Source of the DNA: Macrolepiota albuminosa
Lineage: Eukaryota; Basidiomycota; Agaricomycetes; Agaricales; Agaricaceae
NCBI GenBank assembly: GCA_027475525.1
Contig: JAMWFC010000049.1
Coordinates: forward strand, 6,246,947-6,310,946
Length of the DNA: 64,000 bases
Direction of reading: 5' to 3'
Below are positions 33,665 to 44,309 of the stretch, in pieces. The notes under the pieces are model-generated. The model had not been told where the DNA came from. It was given only the letters and a program-made list of their open reading frames with translations, and made no database searches. Position 1 is the first letter of the stretch; each line of letters begins with the position of its first letter. The position numbers were made by a program, and so were the translations under genes.

Positions 33665-35949
33665 CGGTGGGGAGGCTCGTTGGCGTGCTGGTCGGTAAAC
33701 TCCGGGGGCTTAGCGCGGGCGCCTTTTCGTTGTCCCCTAGGGAACGTTGGCACCGTTCGTCGGATTCCGGAATTTGGGTCGCTAATTGTGAGGGTCGTTT
33801 CCTCGTCGGTAACTGTCTTGACGACTGATCGCGCCAAGACGTCGAAGGGTCTGCCGAGTAGTAAGTCGTAAGCCGGGGAGCGTAAAATGTGGATCTGAAG
33901 ATAAAACGTAATGTCGCCAAGGGTGCACGGCACATTCTTGGCGAGGCCTAGGGATCTGTCTACCGTACCGTTAGCGCTCTGCATGTTTAGTATAACGGTA
34001 GGGTCGTAAATGAGGCCTAGATCGTTAGCGACTTCTGCTGCCATAGAAATAATCTGAGACCCGCTATCAACAATTGCCTCTACCTCGTGCTTGTTGTCTA
34101 CGGTTAGCGCTACCGAGCGGATAGCGTGCGATTCTTGAGCGACGGTAAGAATGGCCGGGTCCTCTCCATGGTCCACAGACCTAAGGTAGGTCTCCACAGG
34201 GTCCACAGAGGTGGCGTTAGCAATGGTGTCGGCAGGAGAATCTTCAGCGTCCAGCGAGTCGACGGTAACAGAAAAACCAGGGAGCGCGTCGTCGAGATCC
34301 TCGACCTCGGCAACGGTTGTCGCCAAGGGTCGTCGGGGAGTGACTGCCGTCTTGACCTGGTTGCGGACGTCGGGAGCAATACTACAAAGCTCTTCTACTG
34401 ACAAGGTGACATGGGTTTTCATGATGCGGTTAAAAACGTGGTTGGATTTCTCGATATCGAATATTGGCGCGGTTGGTCGGTAGCCACCCTCAGGACGTTT
34501 CTCGGGAGCGGCAAAGTTTCGTTGTGCGGGAGCGTGATAACGGTCGGAAATCCCTGAATAGGGATGGAGAGGCGGCAAAGGCGGTTCAGGAACGGTAGCG
34601 GACGACGATGGTTCTGAAGCAGGAGCAGGGGCAGTGGCAGGAGGTGCGGCAGAAGCAGGTGTCGGTAACTTGCTAGCGGGAGGCATTGGCTTATATCCTT
34701 TGAGAGGTTGTTTAGGCTGCTTAACTTCAACCCCATCAAAGACCTGGTTCTTTAGCGAATCTAATTCCTGCTGCAGCTTGGCGATACGCTCTTCCCGCGA
34801 GAAAGTAGGGTGGTCGCCAACGCTGTCGAAATGTAAGACCTCGTGAATTATCTGCTGTTGGGTCGCCTGTTCGGGGTCGGGGTTGGCATTGCCAGATAGC
34901 GTGCCGGTAACGATTTGTCCTGGATTGCGCCTATGCCACTCATCAACTCGCTCCTGGAAGGACTTCTTGTCGGGGTAGTTGGGGATGGTGGCGCCAGTGG
35001 TAAGAACTATCTTGCCGTCGATAGCCCTTCGAATTCTACCTTGGCGAACGTAATTCTCGAGGGTAGCGCAGCGTCCTCTAGTCATAGTATGGCCAATTTC
35101 CCCACAGAAGTGGCAAGGGCCAGGTGCGGGAACGTTAGCGGGTCGGTTAGCCGTGAGGTTGGTGGTAATCATGGTTTCGATGCGAGTCATAGCGGAAGCA
35201 ACAGCGGCGGTAATAGCAGCATTGAGCTCCTCTTTCTTAACGAAGTCGGCAACAGGAGGCGGGATGGGAATGATACCGTTAGTTCGCTCAGGGGGTGGGC
35301 TCATCCTAGCGCGTTGCAGTCCAACGCCAGTGTCCGTTCCCTTGAGAACCCATTTACCGGCTTCAAAGACGTCGGCAACGTTATAGGGCTCGTCTGGGTG
35401 ATGAGCCTGGTGAACTATCTCTAGGCGACGAGCAATACGAGTCCAAAGCGAAGTCGGGATGCCTTGCTGGAACAGGCGACGCTCCTCGTTAATATAGAGC
35501 TTGCCGTTCTGCAGAAGCCACCTAGCGATCTTCTGGAACTCGCGGTAATACGTGGAGAATGCGCCAAGCGACGATGTGCCACTGTCGAAAGATTCCTGAA
35601 CTAGTTTCTGGAGCTCGTTTACCGTGTATCGGGTAGCCTCCTCGGCGCCAGGGTACAGCTGGATCACTGCTGTCTTCCAGTCCTCATACGAAGCGCCTTG
35701 GGCTGGAACTGGCGGTGCGGCAGGAACAAAGGCGGCAAACTCGGTCAAACCTGTCCACGTCTCTGCCGTGTCATACGATACGTATCTTGCCGCGTACTCC
35801 TTCATCTGCGTGTGGTCGGTAATGTTACAATCTCTGAATAAATACTCCAACTCCTTGAAATATTGGGAAAGCTCCCGTGGCTTGGTCTCGTCCCATTTCG
35901 GTGCCGAGAAGTGGTTGCGTGGCGGCATGCGCTGGACTTGTTGTTCCAT
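33637..35949 (-). CDS. Gag-pro polyprotein (element 3)
   Basis: The open frame extends upstream to 36078, but no ATG exists in that frame before 35949 (MEQQVQRMPPRNHF), which gives 770 aa. Domains: capsid-type Gag (about 10-200, FSAPKWDETKPRELSQYFKELEYLF), a CCHC knuckle variant (CHFCGEIGHTMTRGRC), a long Pro/Ala-rich linker, and a C-terminal retropepsin (VEAIVDSGSQIISM active site; AYDLLLGRPFDVL second motif). Stop is within the start of pol. Uninterrupted, as expected for a young copy. Confidence 0.9.
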   Translation of the reverse strand: MEQQVQRMPPRNHFSAPKWDETKPRELSQYFKELEYLFRDCNITDHTQMKEYAARYVSYDTAETWTGLTEFAAFVPAAPPVPAQGASYEDWKTAVIQLYPGAEEATRYTVNELQKLVQESFDSGTSSLGAFSTYYREFQKIARWLLQNGKLYINEERRLFQQGIPTSLWTRIARRLEIVHQAHHPDEPYNVADVFEAGKWVLKGTDTGVGLQRARMSPPPERTNGIIPIPPPVADFVKKEELNAAITAAVASAMTRIETMITTNLTANRPANVPAPGPCHFCGEIGHTMTRGRCATLENYVRQGRIRRAIDGKIVLTTGATIPNYPDKKSFQERVDEWHRRNPGQIVTGTLSGNANPDPEQATQQQIIHEVLHFDSVGDHPTFSREERIAKLQQELDSLKNQVFDGVEVKQPKQPLKGYKPMPPASKLPTPASAAPPATAPAPASEPSSSATVPEPPLPPLHPYSGISDRYHAPAQRNFAAPEKRPEGGYRPTAPIFDIEKSNHVFNRIMKTHVTLSVEELCSIAPDVRNQVKTAVTPRRPLATTVAEVEDLDDALPGFSVTVDSLDAEDSPADTIANATSVDPVETYLRSVDHGEDPAILTVAQESHAIRSVALTVDNKHEVEAIVDSGSQIISMAAEVANDLGLIYDPTVILNMQSANGTVDRSLGLAKNVPCTLGDITFYLQIHILRSPAYDLLLGRPFDVLARSVVKTVTDEETTLTISDPNSGIRRTVPTFPRGQRKGARAKPPEFTDQHANEPPHRCFHRPSRR

Positions 35950-36311
35950 GGCGACGGCGGTAACGAGTTCGGTTAGCGGTAGTGGGGAAGAAGTTCTAGA
36001 GATTGGCGACGGGGTAAGAGAAATAGCGAACTGAGAAAGCGGTGTTAGAGGAGTGATGGGGGTAACTGATTGCGGCAAAGTAAAGGGCGACGCTAAGGGG
36101 TCGTCGGCACTATAATCGAGGGAATGCGGGAAGAGATCAGGAAAAGCGTCTACAGTGGCGTTCTGTAGTTCCTGGGCTAGAGAGAGACCCGGTAAGGCAC
36201 CAGGTGGTTGTGGGGTTGATGGGTGGGAAGGAGCTATGCCTTCTGCCGACTGGTCTAGCAGGCGGCGCCTACGCTGAAGACGGGTTTCTGGCGGAATTCT
36301 GCCCTAGAGAT
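35950..36311 (-). other. Leader of element 3
   Basis: Between the PBS and the first gag ATG. The gag frame is open through much of it with TTG/CTG codons but no ATG. Packaging signals would be expected here; none can be identified by eye. Confidence 0.5.
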
Positions 36312-36329
36312 CCCTCGCGGTGGGCTCCA
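36312..36329 (-). promoter_or_regulatory. tRNA primer-binding site of element 3
   Basis: Sense strand TGGAGCCCACCGCGAGGG, three bases after the 5' LTR. TGG pairs with the tRNA CCA end; the next base implies a U discriminator. The same site survives in the relict at 52103-52120 (TGGAGCCTACTGTGAGGG), with C-to-T changes only. I do not assign the tRNA. Confidence 0.85.
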
Positions 36330-36332
36330 ATT

Positions 36333-37282
36333 TGATGACGCCCAAAGTTTGGTCAGTAACCAATGTAGCTGGGGTGTTACCGTACCAAGAGTGTGCGTTG
36401 GGCGCGCTATAAGTGATATGAGGAGTCCCGGGCAGGTCCCAGAGAACGCGTCTGTGAAAAAGGGTAAAAGTCGGTAACGAAGTCGGCAAGTGTCAAGCGC
36501 TAAGGTAAAGCGCCTAAGGAAATGCGGTAAGTGAAGACGGCAAGGGTGAGCGGCAAGAGCACGATAAGCTTAGCGAAGTTCTAAGCGTCGATAATGCCTG
36601 CCGTAGTTGCAAGGCGCGAGTATGTCGAGTGTTGGCGAACGTCTGTAACTACCGATGAGTTTTGACGTTGCCGACCGTAGCGTAAATGAGCTCTTGAGCG
36701 TAAGGGAGACTGAAGTAAGTGGGGGAAACTGTGGTCTATTCGTCTGCTGTCCTATGTACAAGTCGGTAAGTACTTTTATACTACAATGAGTTCGCCGTCG
36801 CCAGTGGCTAATGACGCCAGAGTGCGGTAAACTGGAAAATTTCAAAGGGGTAGCTCCAACGGTTTCAGATCCCTACCGTCCATTCAAGAGCCTTAGCGAC
36901 GCCAGGCGACAGATCGCGAAGCTAAACCATCACTCCATCACCCTTCTGTCTGTCAGAACACCTAAGCGACGTTGGGCGCCAAATCGAGACGGTAAGCGGT
37001 GTCAGACGCCAAGGTCAAACGCCAAGCTGTCCGTCAGTTTTTGATAGATCATCAAGCTTCTCGCTAAGCGCTGTCGTCAGTGACTGATGCCATCTGTCAG
37101 TTGTCATTCTTGCTGCCGTCGGCGCTATCATTGATTGGATCTGCTTCTTGCCGTGCGCGGCCGTCAGAAATGGCTTAAAATGGGTAGAACACGTGCGCTA
37201 AGTTCGGAACGAGTGCGGCAAGGTTTCCGGAGCCGGTGCCGAGCCTGCCGTTGATGCGCCTAACCTGTATAGGGTCCTATCA
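36333..37282 (-). repeat. 5' LTR of element 3
   Basis: 950 bp, 99.5% identical to 25956-26905 by hand comparison. On the sense strand it begins TGATAGGACC and ends GGGCGTCATCA. Confidence 0.95.
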
Positions 37283-37286
37283 CCAG

Positions 37287-38833
37287 ACTCATGTGTGTCC
37301 AGAGCAAAAGACATGCTTGGGACCCTTCCAGAGAAGTGGGATCCATGGGCAGCTCAGCCAGACGACAGGCTAAACCTCAGAAGAGAACAAGAAGACAGCG
37401 ATAATAACAATAACAACATAATGTTTGATGCAAGACTAGCATCTGAAGGTCCTGTCGTGGACATCTTTGGAATCTTCACAACAGGCCCAGCATACAACAC
37501 CCTGTATCTTCCAGTAACCAGTAATGATGAGCATATACCCCTGGTAGCGACGGTAAAGGGGAAAGGAAGGACAAAGAAGACCACAAATCTTACTCATACT
37601 GGAGCAAGTGCAGTTTTTAACGGCAGGCCTGACCTCAACATAAACAGAAAATGGCCGACACAGGAGCAGGATAGAGGAGGCGAGAACTTGATAGCAGTAA
37701 TCCTCGCCTCCCTAAGAGCAGGCACAAGAACCCCACTGACCATCAATATAAGATCACATGAAACGATATCGTCTCTAACTGAGTACCTACAGGAAAACGA
37801 AGACAAGGGTTTCCTAAACACTAAGAATGCCGGGTTGCTAAGAACAGTGATAGGCCGTCCGAGAATGCACTCAGCCCCAATATGTTTTCAAGAGATTAGA
37901 GACTTCCCGTGCACCGCAGATGAAAAACTAGCAAACAATTTAGCAAAAACTGCTCTGAATGATAATCTGCTAATGACCCTCCCCCCCATACCCACAGAAC
38001 TGCACCTGACAGGGGTGAAACTATCGAAAATAACCCAGGCAATAGCTTACAAATCAATAAAATCATTGGCCACTGCCCCGGTGAGGAGGATGACAAGTGA
38101 GATGCTACAAAATGTGAAAATGACGATAGGTAAATACAATAAGAAGCTCCCAAGTGAGAAACAAATATGGGCAAGTCTTCATGACGTGGACCTATCAAAG
38201 CCGACCAGGGTCTTCCTCTGGAAGTGTATGCATGATGCGTACAAGGTAGGATCATATTGGGACAAATCCACTATGAACCAAGAGCTAAGAGATAGAAGCA
38301 TATGTACCCACGATCAAAGTATAGACTCCCTCAACCACATCCTATCAGAATGCTCCTGTGTGGGACAGGAAGTGGTATGGGAAAGTGTCAGTAATACCTG
38401 GAGAAGAAAAACCAGGAAGGACTTACCGAAGCAAAACATATCCACCATCCTAAGCAGTCTCCTCAGAAATATTAAAGACGAAGGGGGTCGCATATCACCA
38501 GGACTGACAAGACTACACAAAATCTTGGTGATAGAAGCTGTGTACTTCATCTGGACAACAAGGTGCGAAAGAGTAATTAATAATAGTGACAGCCAATACA
38601 CACCGATCGAGATTGTAAACCGATGGAACAAAGTGTTGATGAACAGAGCGGAACTGGACGTCAAGCTAACTAACAGGAAACTCGGCAAGAAAGCGATCCC
38701 CCAAGAGCTGGTAATGGGGACCTGGGAAGACACAGGAGCAGTAGACCTAAGCGTATTGTCGAACCAGGAGGTCACGACACGAGGCGGGGTTTTAGTGGGT
38801 AGTAGGCCCGATCCAAGAGACGGAGTTGGATAA
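37287..38833 (+). pseudogene. LINE ORF2, C-terminal part with degenerate RNase H
   Basis: Continues the LINE ORF2 frame after element 3 (GCLHP before, DSCVSRAKDMLG after). An RNase H-like region (about 37530-37960: ENLIAVILASLRAGTRTPLTINI ... KNAGLLRTVIGRPRMHSAP ... DEKLANNLAKTAL) follows the layout of Agaricomycete LINE RNase H, but the catalytic TDG and TDS motifs are absent (TVKG and INIRSHE instead). After it, a FLWKCMHDAYKVGSYW segment and a Cys/His pair (CTHDQSIDSLNHILSECSC) form the usual zinc tail. This part has no stop. Confidence 0.8.
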
Positions 38834-39039
38834 GATTACAGCCGGGGCCGGTAGTCCCACACGCGTGCGTAAATGCATTTCCTCGCGGAGAAACATAGAA
38901 GCTGCCCCTCTAATAGTGGAACCTGGTTTCAATTCCGGGTGTGCAGCATAGCGGGCACGAGAGTCTCGCCAAGGGCGTCGGCTCTCAGGCCAACCGTAAA
39001 CGCTACTCCAAAAAAAAAAAAAAAAAAAGAAAAAAGAAA
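38834..39039 (+). other. LINE 3' UTR and A-rich tail
   Basis: About 170 bases of non-coding sequence followed by 19 A residues (39010-39028) and further A-rich bases. Marks the 3' end of the LINE insertion. Confidence 0.8.
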
Positions 39040-40570
39040 CCGCATTTTGCAACTCCCTGTGACTTTGCAACCCAGTACATGTGATAGTATGTACCGCTTT
39101 TGTCCTGGCTAGTAGAGGTTGACATATATGCACTGTCGTCTACTATGCCACTGAGGCACCCCCCAAAAAAAAACATACCTGGCAGGACTCACGTGTCTGG
39201 ATCAATTCGCATTTATACTGTCATACAAATGGGACTTTAGTTACTATTTTCCCTCATTATTTTCTAGTCGTATGAAGAGGCGCAACGACAACCGTCAGAA
39301 CTAAGGGAATGAAAGTCATTGCTGTTCATAGGAGCTACACATCACACGTAAGACAATCGCGAGACCACCTTCTTCTCGTACAGAGTGTGCTGTACCTATG
39401 CAAGTCTGTGTAAATCTTTTCTCTCCATGGTTGCCCTCTCTCACCCGGCATTTGACCAATCGGCTATGGCGCAACCAGGTGTTTATATAGGCATGACTCC
39501 TCCCTGAGTCTCAACTACCTCCAGGACTTGTTTCGCCTTAGCGCATTTTGGTGCGTCTGTTTCTGTTTTCAGTATCATCTTCAGAAGATTGCGCATTGGC
39601 CAAGAATCCTCACAGTGGGTCAAGCAGTGGCCAGCGAGAGTCATTGGTGAGCTAAGTAAACACATCAGGCACCAGAACATGAGTAACAGAAGTTCCTGAC
39701 CAATCGGCATATTGATTTTACCGTTTCTTGGTTTTAAAATCGAAAAGATCGCGACATATTCAGATATTTTGTTTGACTCACTAGGGTGCAGAGCTCTTGT
39801 CCAACGCATGCCAGACACCTCCCAACTCTACAGGCTGCGGCTGCCGGTAAGACGAGTTTCTTGTGGGCTTGGAGGTGGTATCGTTGGAAGTCCGGTAGGA
39901 TCAGCTGTCGATTGCATTTGTGAATTTGAATGGAAATTAATTTGGATGACGTTTGATGATCCCAGTGCGTGGGTCTTCAAGTATCTGACTGACATGCGAA
40001 AAGATAGCAGTGATGAGGCAGCACGGCTGACGTGTGTTTGAGGTGGTAGTCATGTCTGGAGGGCTCAGAGGGCCAGCGACGAGAGGTGATGATGTGTGAC
40101 ATAGACTTGAAATGCGTTGGTATAACAAATAAAAAGATGATTTACAACTTACCGCATGCCATCCTGGACATGTTTCCCCTTGCGACCCTCCCGCTTGCTA
40201 CATGGCAGCGCCGGCATATAGAAGTGTCCGACAGTAGAGGAGGACAGCGCAAGCGTGTAGGGGAGTTTGTTTGAGCGGTGGAGGTAGTCATGCGGCATCT
40301 TTGGGTGAAACGTGAATAGAGTCATTGTCCTGCGCACCGACAAACCTGGAACTTGAAGATGACGCGCGCGGGGTGGCTGGTATACTGAGTGTTGAGACGT
40401 CAGTACGGGGAAGAAGCTACCGATGACTTGGTATGCGTTCATGGAGCGTCTGTGTTCGTGGTTGCATTCATGTTTTATTGGTGGGCTTGCAATTGGGCTG
40501 GGGGGAGAGGGCTTTGGAGGAGTCGACGACCGGCTGCGATTTGGGTTTGCTTGCGGTTTGCGGAACAGTA
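39040..40570. other. No supported gene
   Basis: Short ORFs in several frames only (the longest on plus 39712-40041, on minus 39483-39818). No motif, no convincing intron chain and no repeat family recognised. Confidence 0.4.
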
Positions 40571-40576
40571 GGGCAG

Positions 40577-41062
40577 TGGGTAGCGGGAAAAGGCAGTGGG
40601 AAAAGGCAGTGGGAAAAGGCAGTGGGAAAAGGCAGTGGGAAAAGGCAGTGGGAAAAGGCAGCGGGAAAAGGCAGTGGGAAAAGGCAGCGGGAAAAGGCAG
40701 TGGGAAAAGGCAGCGGGAAAAGGCAGCGGGAACGGGCAGTGGGGACGGGCAGCGGGAACGGGCAGCGGGGACGGGCAGCGGGAACGGGCAGCGGGAACGA
40801 GCAGTGGGGACGAGCAGTGGGAACGGGCAGTGGGGACGAGCAGTGGGAACGGGCAGCGGGGACGGGCAGTGGGAACGGGCAGCGGGGACGGGCAGTGGGA
40901 ACAGGCAGTGGGAACGGGCAGTGGGGACGAGCAGTGGGGACGGGCAGCGGGGATGGGCAGTGGGGACGAGCAGTGGGGACGGGCAGCGGGGATGGGCAGT
41001 GGGGACGAGCAGCGGGGATGGGCAGTGGGGACGAGCAGTGGGGACGGGACAAGGGGCAGTGG
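40577..41062. repeat. 13-bp minisatellite, about 37 units
   Basis: Unit ggcagtgggaaaa and variants. The array has three zones: ggcagYgggaaaa (40577-40730), ggcagYgggaacg / ggggacg (40730-40900), then a zone rich in gagcagtggggac (40900-41050). Since 13 is not a multiple of three, all six frames stay open and give six ORFs of about 180-330 codons; these are by-products and not genes. Confidence 0.95.
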
Positions 41063-44000
41063 GTCGCTCACGCTCGGAGTTATCTTTGTTAGTTCCTGTT
41101 ATCCCGCAGCCCCCCTTGTCTGCCGGCCCGACAGATCCTGACACGCCCTTCCTGAACTAGGCCTTAGCAATAGTCAATGCTCCCGAGCGTGTCGGCACCG
41201 TCTTTGCCCAACCTCGTCTCCACCATTCCAAGCCGTTCCTCGCCATCATGTTCCACATACACTCACATATGTAGTACCGCGACCTCGACTGCGTGTCATA
41301 TGTCTTGGCGTGGTGGCACGGATTCGTTGTGGGCTTCGTGGCCGAAAATATGAGGACAGAGACGCGGGTTTCGACAAAAGGCAGACAAGTTCCGAGTCCT
41401 GCATGGATATGAAGACGGTCGAGGACAAATCCAGAGCGAGGAGCAGGCGTATGGTACGAGTAGCTCATCCCCGTCTCGCTCAAGAGACCTTTTTTGTGTG
41501 ACGTGTAACCGTGTCACGGTGAGATTACACGAGAGATAAGTAATGTTAGCGCACAGAGAACGAATGATATACGAGATAGCTACGCTATGGACAGCTTGGA
41601 TAAAAATTTAGAAAAATGGATGTGTAAGTGAAAGTGGTACGGTGTTTCACCTGTATGTCGCTGCCGCAAGGCCCGACGCTCAGATTCCAATAAGATGGTC
41701 GCTACACGTGACCACGAGCCGTTATCGAGCGTCGCGCTCCGAGCAGCAGTCTGCAACGTTGGCAGCGGTTCTTCTTGGACGCCGCGGCATCGGAGATGCG
41801 CGCTCTTCTGAGATTCCTTGTCCTTTGCCCTTGCCCCCGTCCTCGCGAGGACAGTCCTTACCGTCGCACGCTATCATTAGACCTCCATCATGGCAGTCTC
41901 CTACCCCGGCCAGTACCCCCTCCGTCCACAGTCCCGCGCCTTCAGTCCGCTCCGTAGCATCCACCATCCGCAAAAGCACCGTGCAAATCAACCAAGCCGT
42001 CGACGTCCTCCTGTCCGGCCTCCTGTGTCTCCCTTGCTTTGACGTCTCCAACAACGTCGTCGCTACGCGTCCATGGTGTCCTCCACCTTCCGCACAGCAC
42101 AACATCCTCCTCTCCCGTGGTGGAGCACTGCCGCGCGCGCGCGCTGGACATAAAGGCGCCTATGACAAGAGCGCGGACGATGTCTTTGAAGAGCAATGTC
42201 AGCGTTCGGAGCGCGGGTGAGCAGTGTCATTGGGACAAAACGCCCGCCCGTGCCCCCTGTTGATCCGAGGAGCCCGCACAGTGCTGGTGTGGTGAAGAGG
42301 AGCGGTCATCCTTTGGTCGTCATCGTGGTCCCCGTAACCACTCTGCCTATCATCCCCAGGTTCAAGGACAAATGACTGTCGTGTGGGTCAAGCCGTTGGC
42401 GATGAATATGGAGGGAGACCGATGGAATCAAGCGTGCGCGAGCTTCGAATAGGGTCTGGTAACAACACCGTCTTTCTCACCACCATTTGTTGCAACGCGC
42501 GCGAGGCTTATGGTTGAATCATTCATGCGTGCTGTTTGTTATGCCGGTCATCGTGGATGCTCACGCCGATTGTGATCCATTCCGTCCAAGAGCCGAGATC
42601 ATGGGAGGATTTTGGCTGCGAATGCTGATGCGCATAGAGGAATGCAAGCTGATAGAGTCGTTCTTGCGCGCACAAGGGTCGATTGTCTCGGGAGAAGCAG
42701 ATATTCTGGGATCGATGAGGTCACTTGAAGATGAAGAGAGTAGAGCGTTGTCAGATTGCGGCAAATCAAACAAGTGGGCTGTACACACTGTCGCTGAGTT
42801 ACTGGAGTGCCCATCTTTCGAGCTGGTCAAAGCCGTCTTGCTGTCGAATTCCCAACCCAACCTTTTTTCAAATCCATTCAAAGGAGCCATACGGGTCTGT
42901 TCCATCTGAATGCGGACATGAAACTTCGGGCAGTAGAGTGAGAATTGCGGACACCATGTGCCAACTGTGAGTGCAGATTCAAATTTGTTAAAGTCAACTT
43001 ACCTGGTACATAGAGTCAGCGTCGCATTCGTTAACGCCTCTTAACACCAAAGCCATGATCCATTCAACCCGTTTGGCATCCTCAAATGCTTACACTGTCC
43101 CTTTCCATAACATCGTTCCATTCAGACATTGCGAAACAGGCTTCAGGTTGGCTGCACACACATTCATCAATCGTCTTTCACACAGACAGGATCATCTTCC
43201 GTCACTTTGCCTGTCCAGGCATCACCAATGACGGCCCCTAGCCGCGCGAGGGCATGCTCCGCAGCAGACAGCAGTGCAAAAGAGTGGTTCGCTTCCCTAA
43301 ACCACTGAGAATGCCATCCCAGAGCTTGTGAGGGAGCGCCGCAAACTCGCTTGTACACCACCCCTCCGTCGCGCTCCCCGTTCAAACAGGGGATTCTTCA
43401 CATCATCTGCGAGAGAGAACTCGAGGACAGATCATGACAAATCACATTGCCGTGCTAGCAGTCGTGCAACGTCGTGCAACTTCTTCGTGGAGAGGATACA
43501 GCGATTAACTTGAGATTTTTCAAGGGCCCTCAAGTCAGATTCCAACCTCATTTCTCTTCATTCCGTCTCAGCGTGGAAAATGCACAGGACAAAGCCTATA
43601 GGAATGTTCTGTATCTCAAAGGCAAAGCTGGAGTCGATTTGATGTTATAGCTATTGTCAGTCAGCTTCTGAATCGCATTTTTTTATTTGCTGGATATGGG
43701 GGGAAGAGCAGGGATGGTACCATATTGGCATCCTACCCAGGTGTACTTCGAGTTTGAGGAAAAACTAGATTGTTCTAAAATAGGAAATAGTCTGAGATTA
43801 CACCGGGAACTTTATTGTAAGCTGAGGATATGTGCCTTGCCAGCTAGGCCAGTGTGAGATAAGGTTGGGTTCGACCGGAATGATGATGATGGAACCTGTT
43901 TAACGCCGGCAAGCTACTATACTGAGCTAAGAGGCAGGCCGATAGGCCAGATGTACAGTACCATGTACAGGGAGCAGCATTGTATGTATCAATGTATTTG

Positions 44001-44099
44001 TATAAGTTTATGAGTAGAACTTTCCTTGTAGAGTTGCATGTAGCATTTTATGTAGCATTTTATAAGCAGCGGGTTCACATCACAATTATGCCCAAAGAC
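41063..44099. other. Unassigned region with short ORFs
   Basis: The longest frames are plus 41642-42220 (192 codons, Ser/Pro/Arg-rich) and plus 42487-42909 (140 codons, includes RIEECKLIESFLRAQGSIVSG). The minus frame 43167-43385 (AEHALARLGAVIGDAWTGKV) looks protein-like. No domain is recognised and no exon chain links them. CpG is not depleted here, unlike at 44310-48000. If a host gene remnant exists in the window outside the MFS gene, it is most likely here. Confidence 0.3.
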
Positions 44100-44299
44100 A
44101 GATCAAAGGAGGTTAGGCTAGGCACACTTATCCTTAGTGCATTTCCTTACTGACACCCCTTGCCAACTTTCTAATAGCTTTTCTGACTTGTTCTCTGGGA
44201 CCTGCCTGGGACTTCCTCAAAAACACTTGGTGTGCCCAATGCTTACTGGTTAGTAGCTATAAACCGTATCTGCTACTGACCAACTTTTGGGCATCATCA
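44100..44299 (+). repeat. Relict LTR end, element 3 family
   Basis: The last ~200 bp of a sense LTR: ggacctgcctgggacttcc, cccaatgctta and a terminal gcatcatca match the relict at 51676-52099. No PBS follows; the next base starts the element 2-type pol relict. Confidence 0.75.
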
Positions 44300-44309
44300 C
44301 TGCACCTGA

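Larger units (their letters stand above)
25956..37282 (-). mobile_element. Complete Ty3/gypsy LTR retrotransposon (element 3)
   Basis: 11.3 kb, flanked by two 950-bp LTRs with TG...CA ends and ccag target duplications. Sense strand is minus: 5' LTR (37282-36333), PBS (36329-36312), gag-pro (35949-33637), pol (33664-29915), an opposite-strand accessory gene (27074-29482), polypurine tract (26916-26906) and 3' LTR (26905-25956). LTRs differ at 5 of 950 positions, all transitions, and the ORFs are uninterrupted, so it is young and possibly still active. Relict relatives occur at 44100-44299, 46381-47290, 48003-48397 and 51676-52120. The motif CGSYAA is dense throughout. Confidence 0.95.
19400..39039 (+). 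mobile_element. LINE (non-LTR retrotransposon), decayed and interrupted by element 3
   Basis: Order: presumed 5' UTR, ORF1 (19792-21756), ORF2 with AP endonuclease, RT and RNase H-like region (about 22203-25955 continuing at 37287-38833), 3' UTR and an A-rich tail near 39010-39035. Removing the LTR element and one ccag copy rejoins ORF2 in frame. The 5' end is uncertain because I found no target-site duplication. Inactive: several stops, a 19-bp duplication and frameshifts. Confidence 0.8.

Noticed and set aside
38860..38980. tRNA-like sequence (ggtttcaattccggg) in the LINE 3' UTR
   Set aside because: It resembles a T-arm/B box with one extra base, but no matching acceptor stem, D-arm or anticodon arm could be folded.
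40423..41160. Six overlapping repetitive ORFs, on both strands
   Set aside because: By-products of the 13-bp minisatellite, which has no stop in any frame.
42487..42909. 140-codon ORF as a host gene
   Set aside because: No domain and no linked exons; listed only within an unassigned region.
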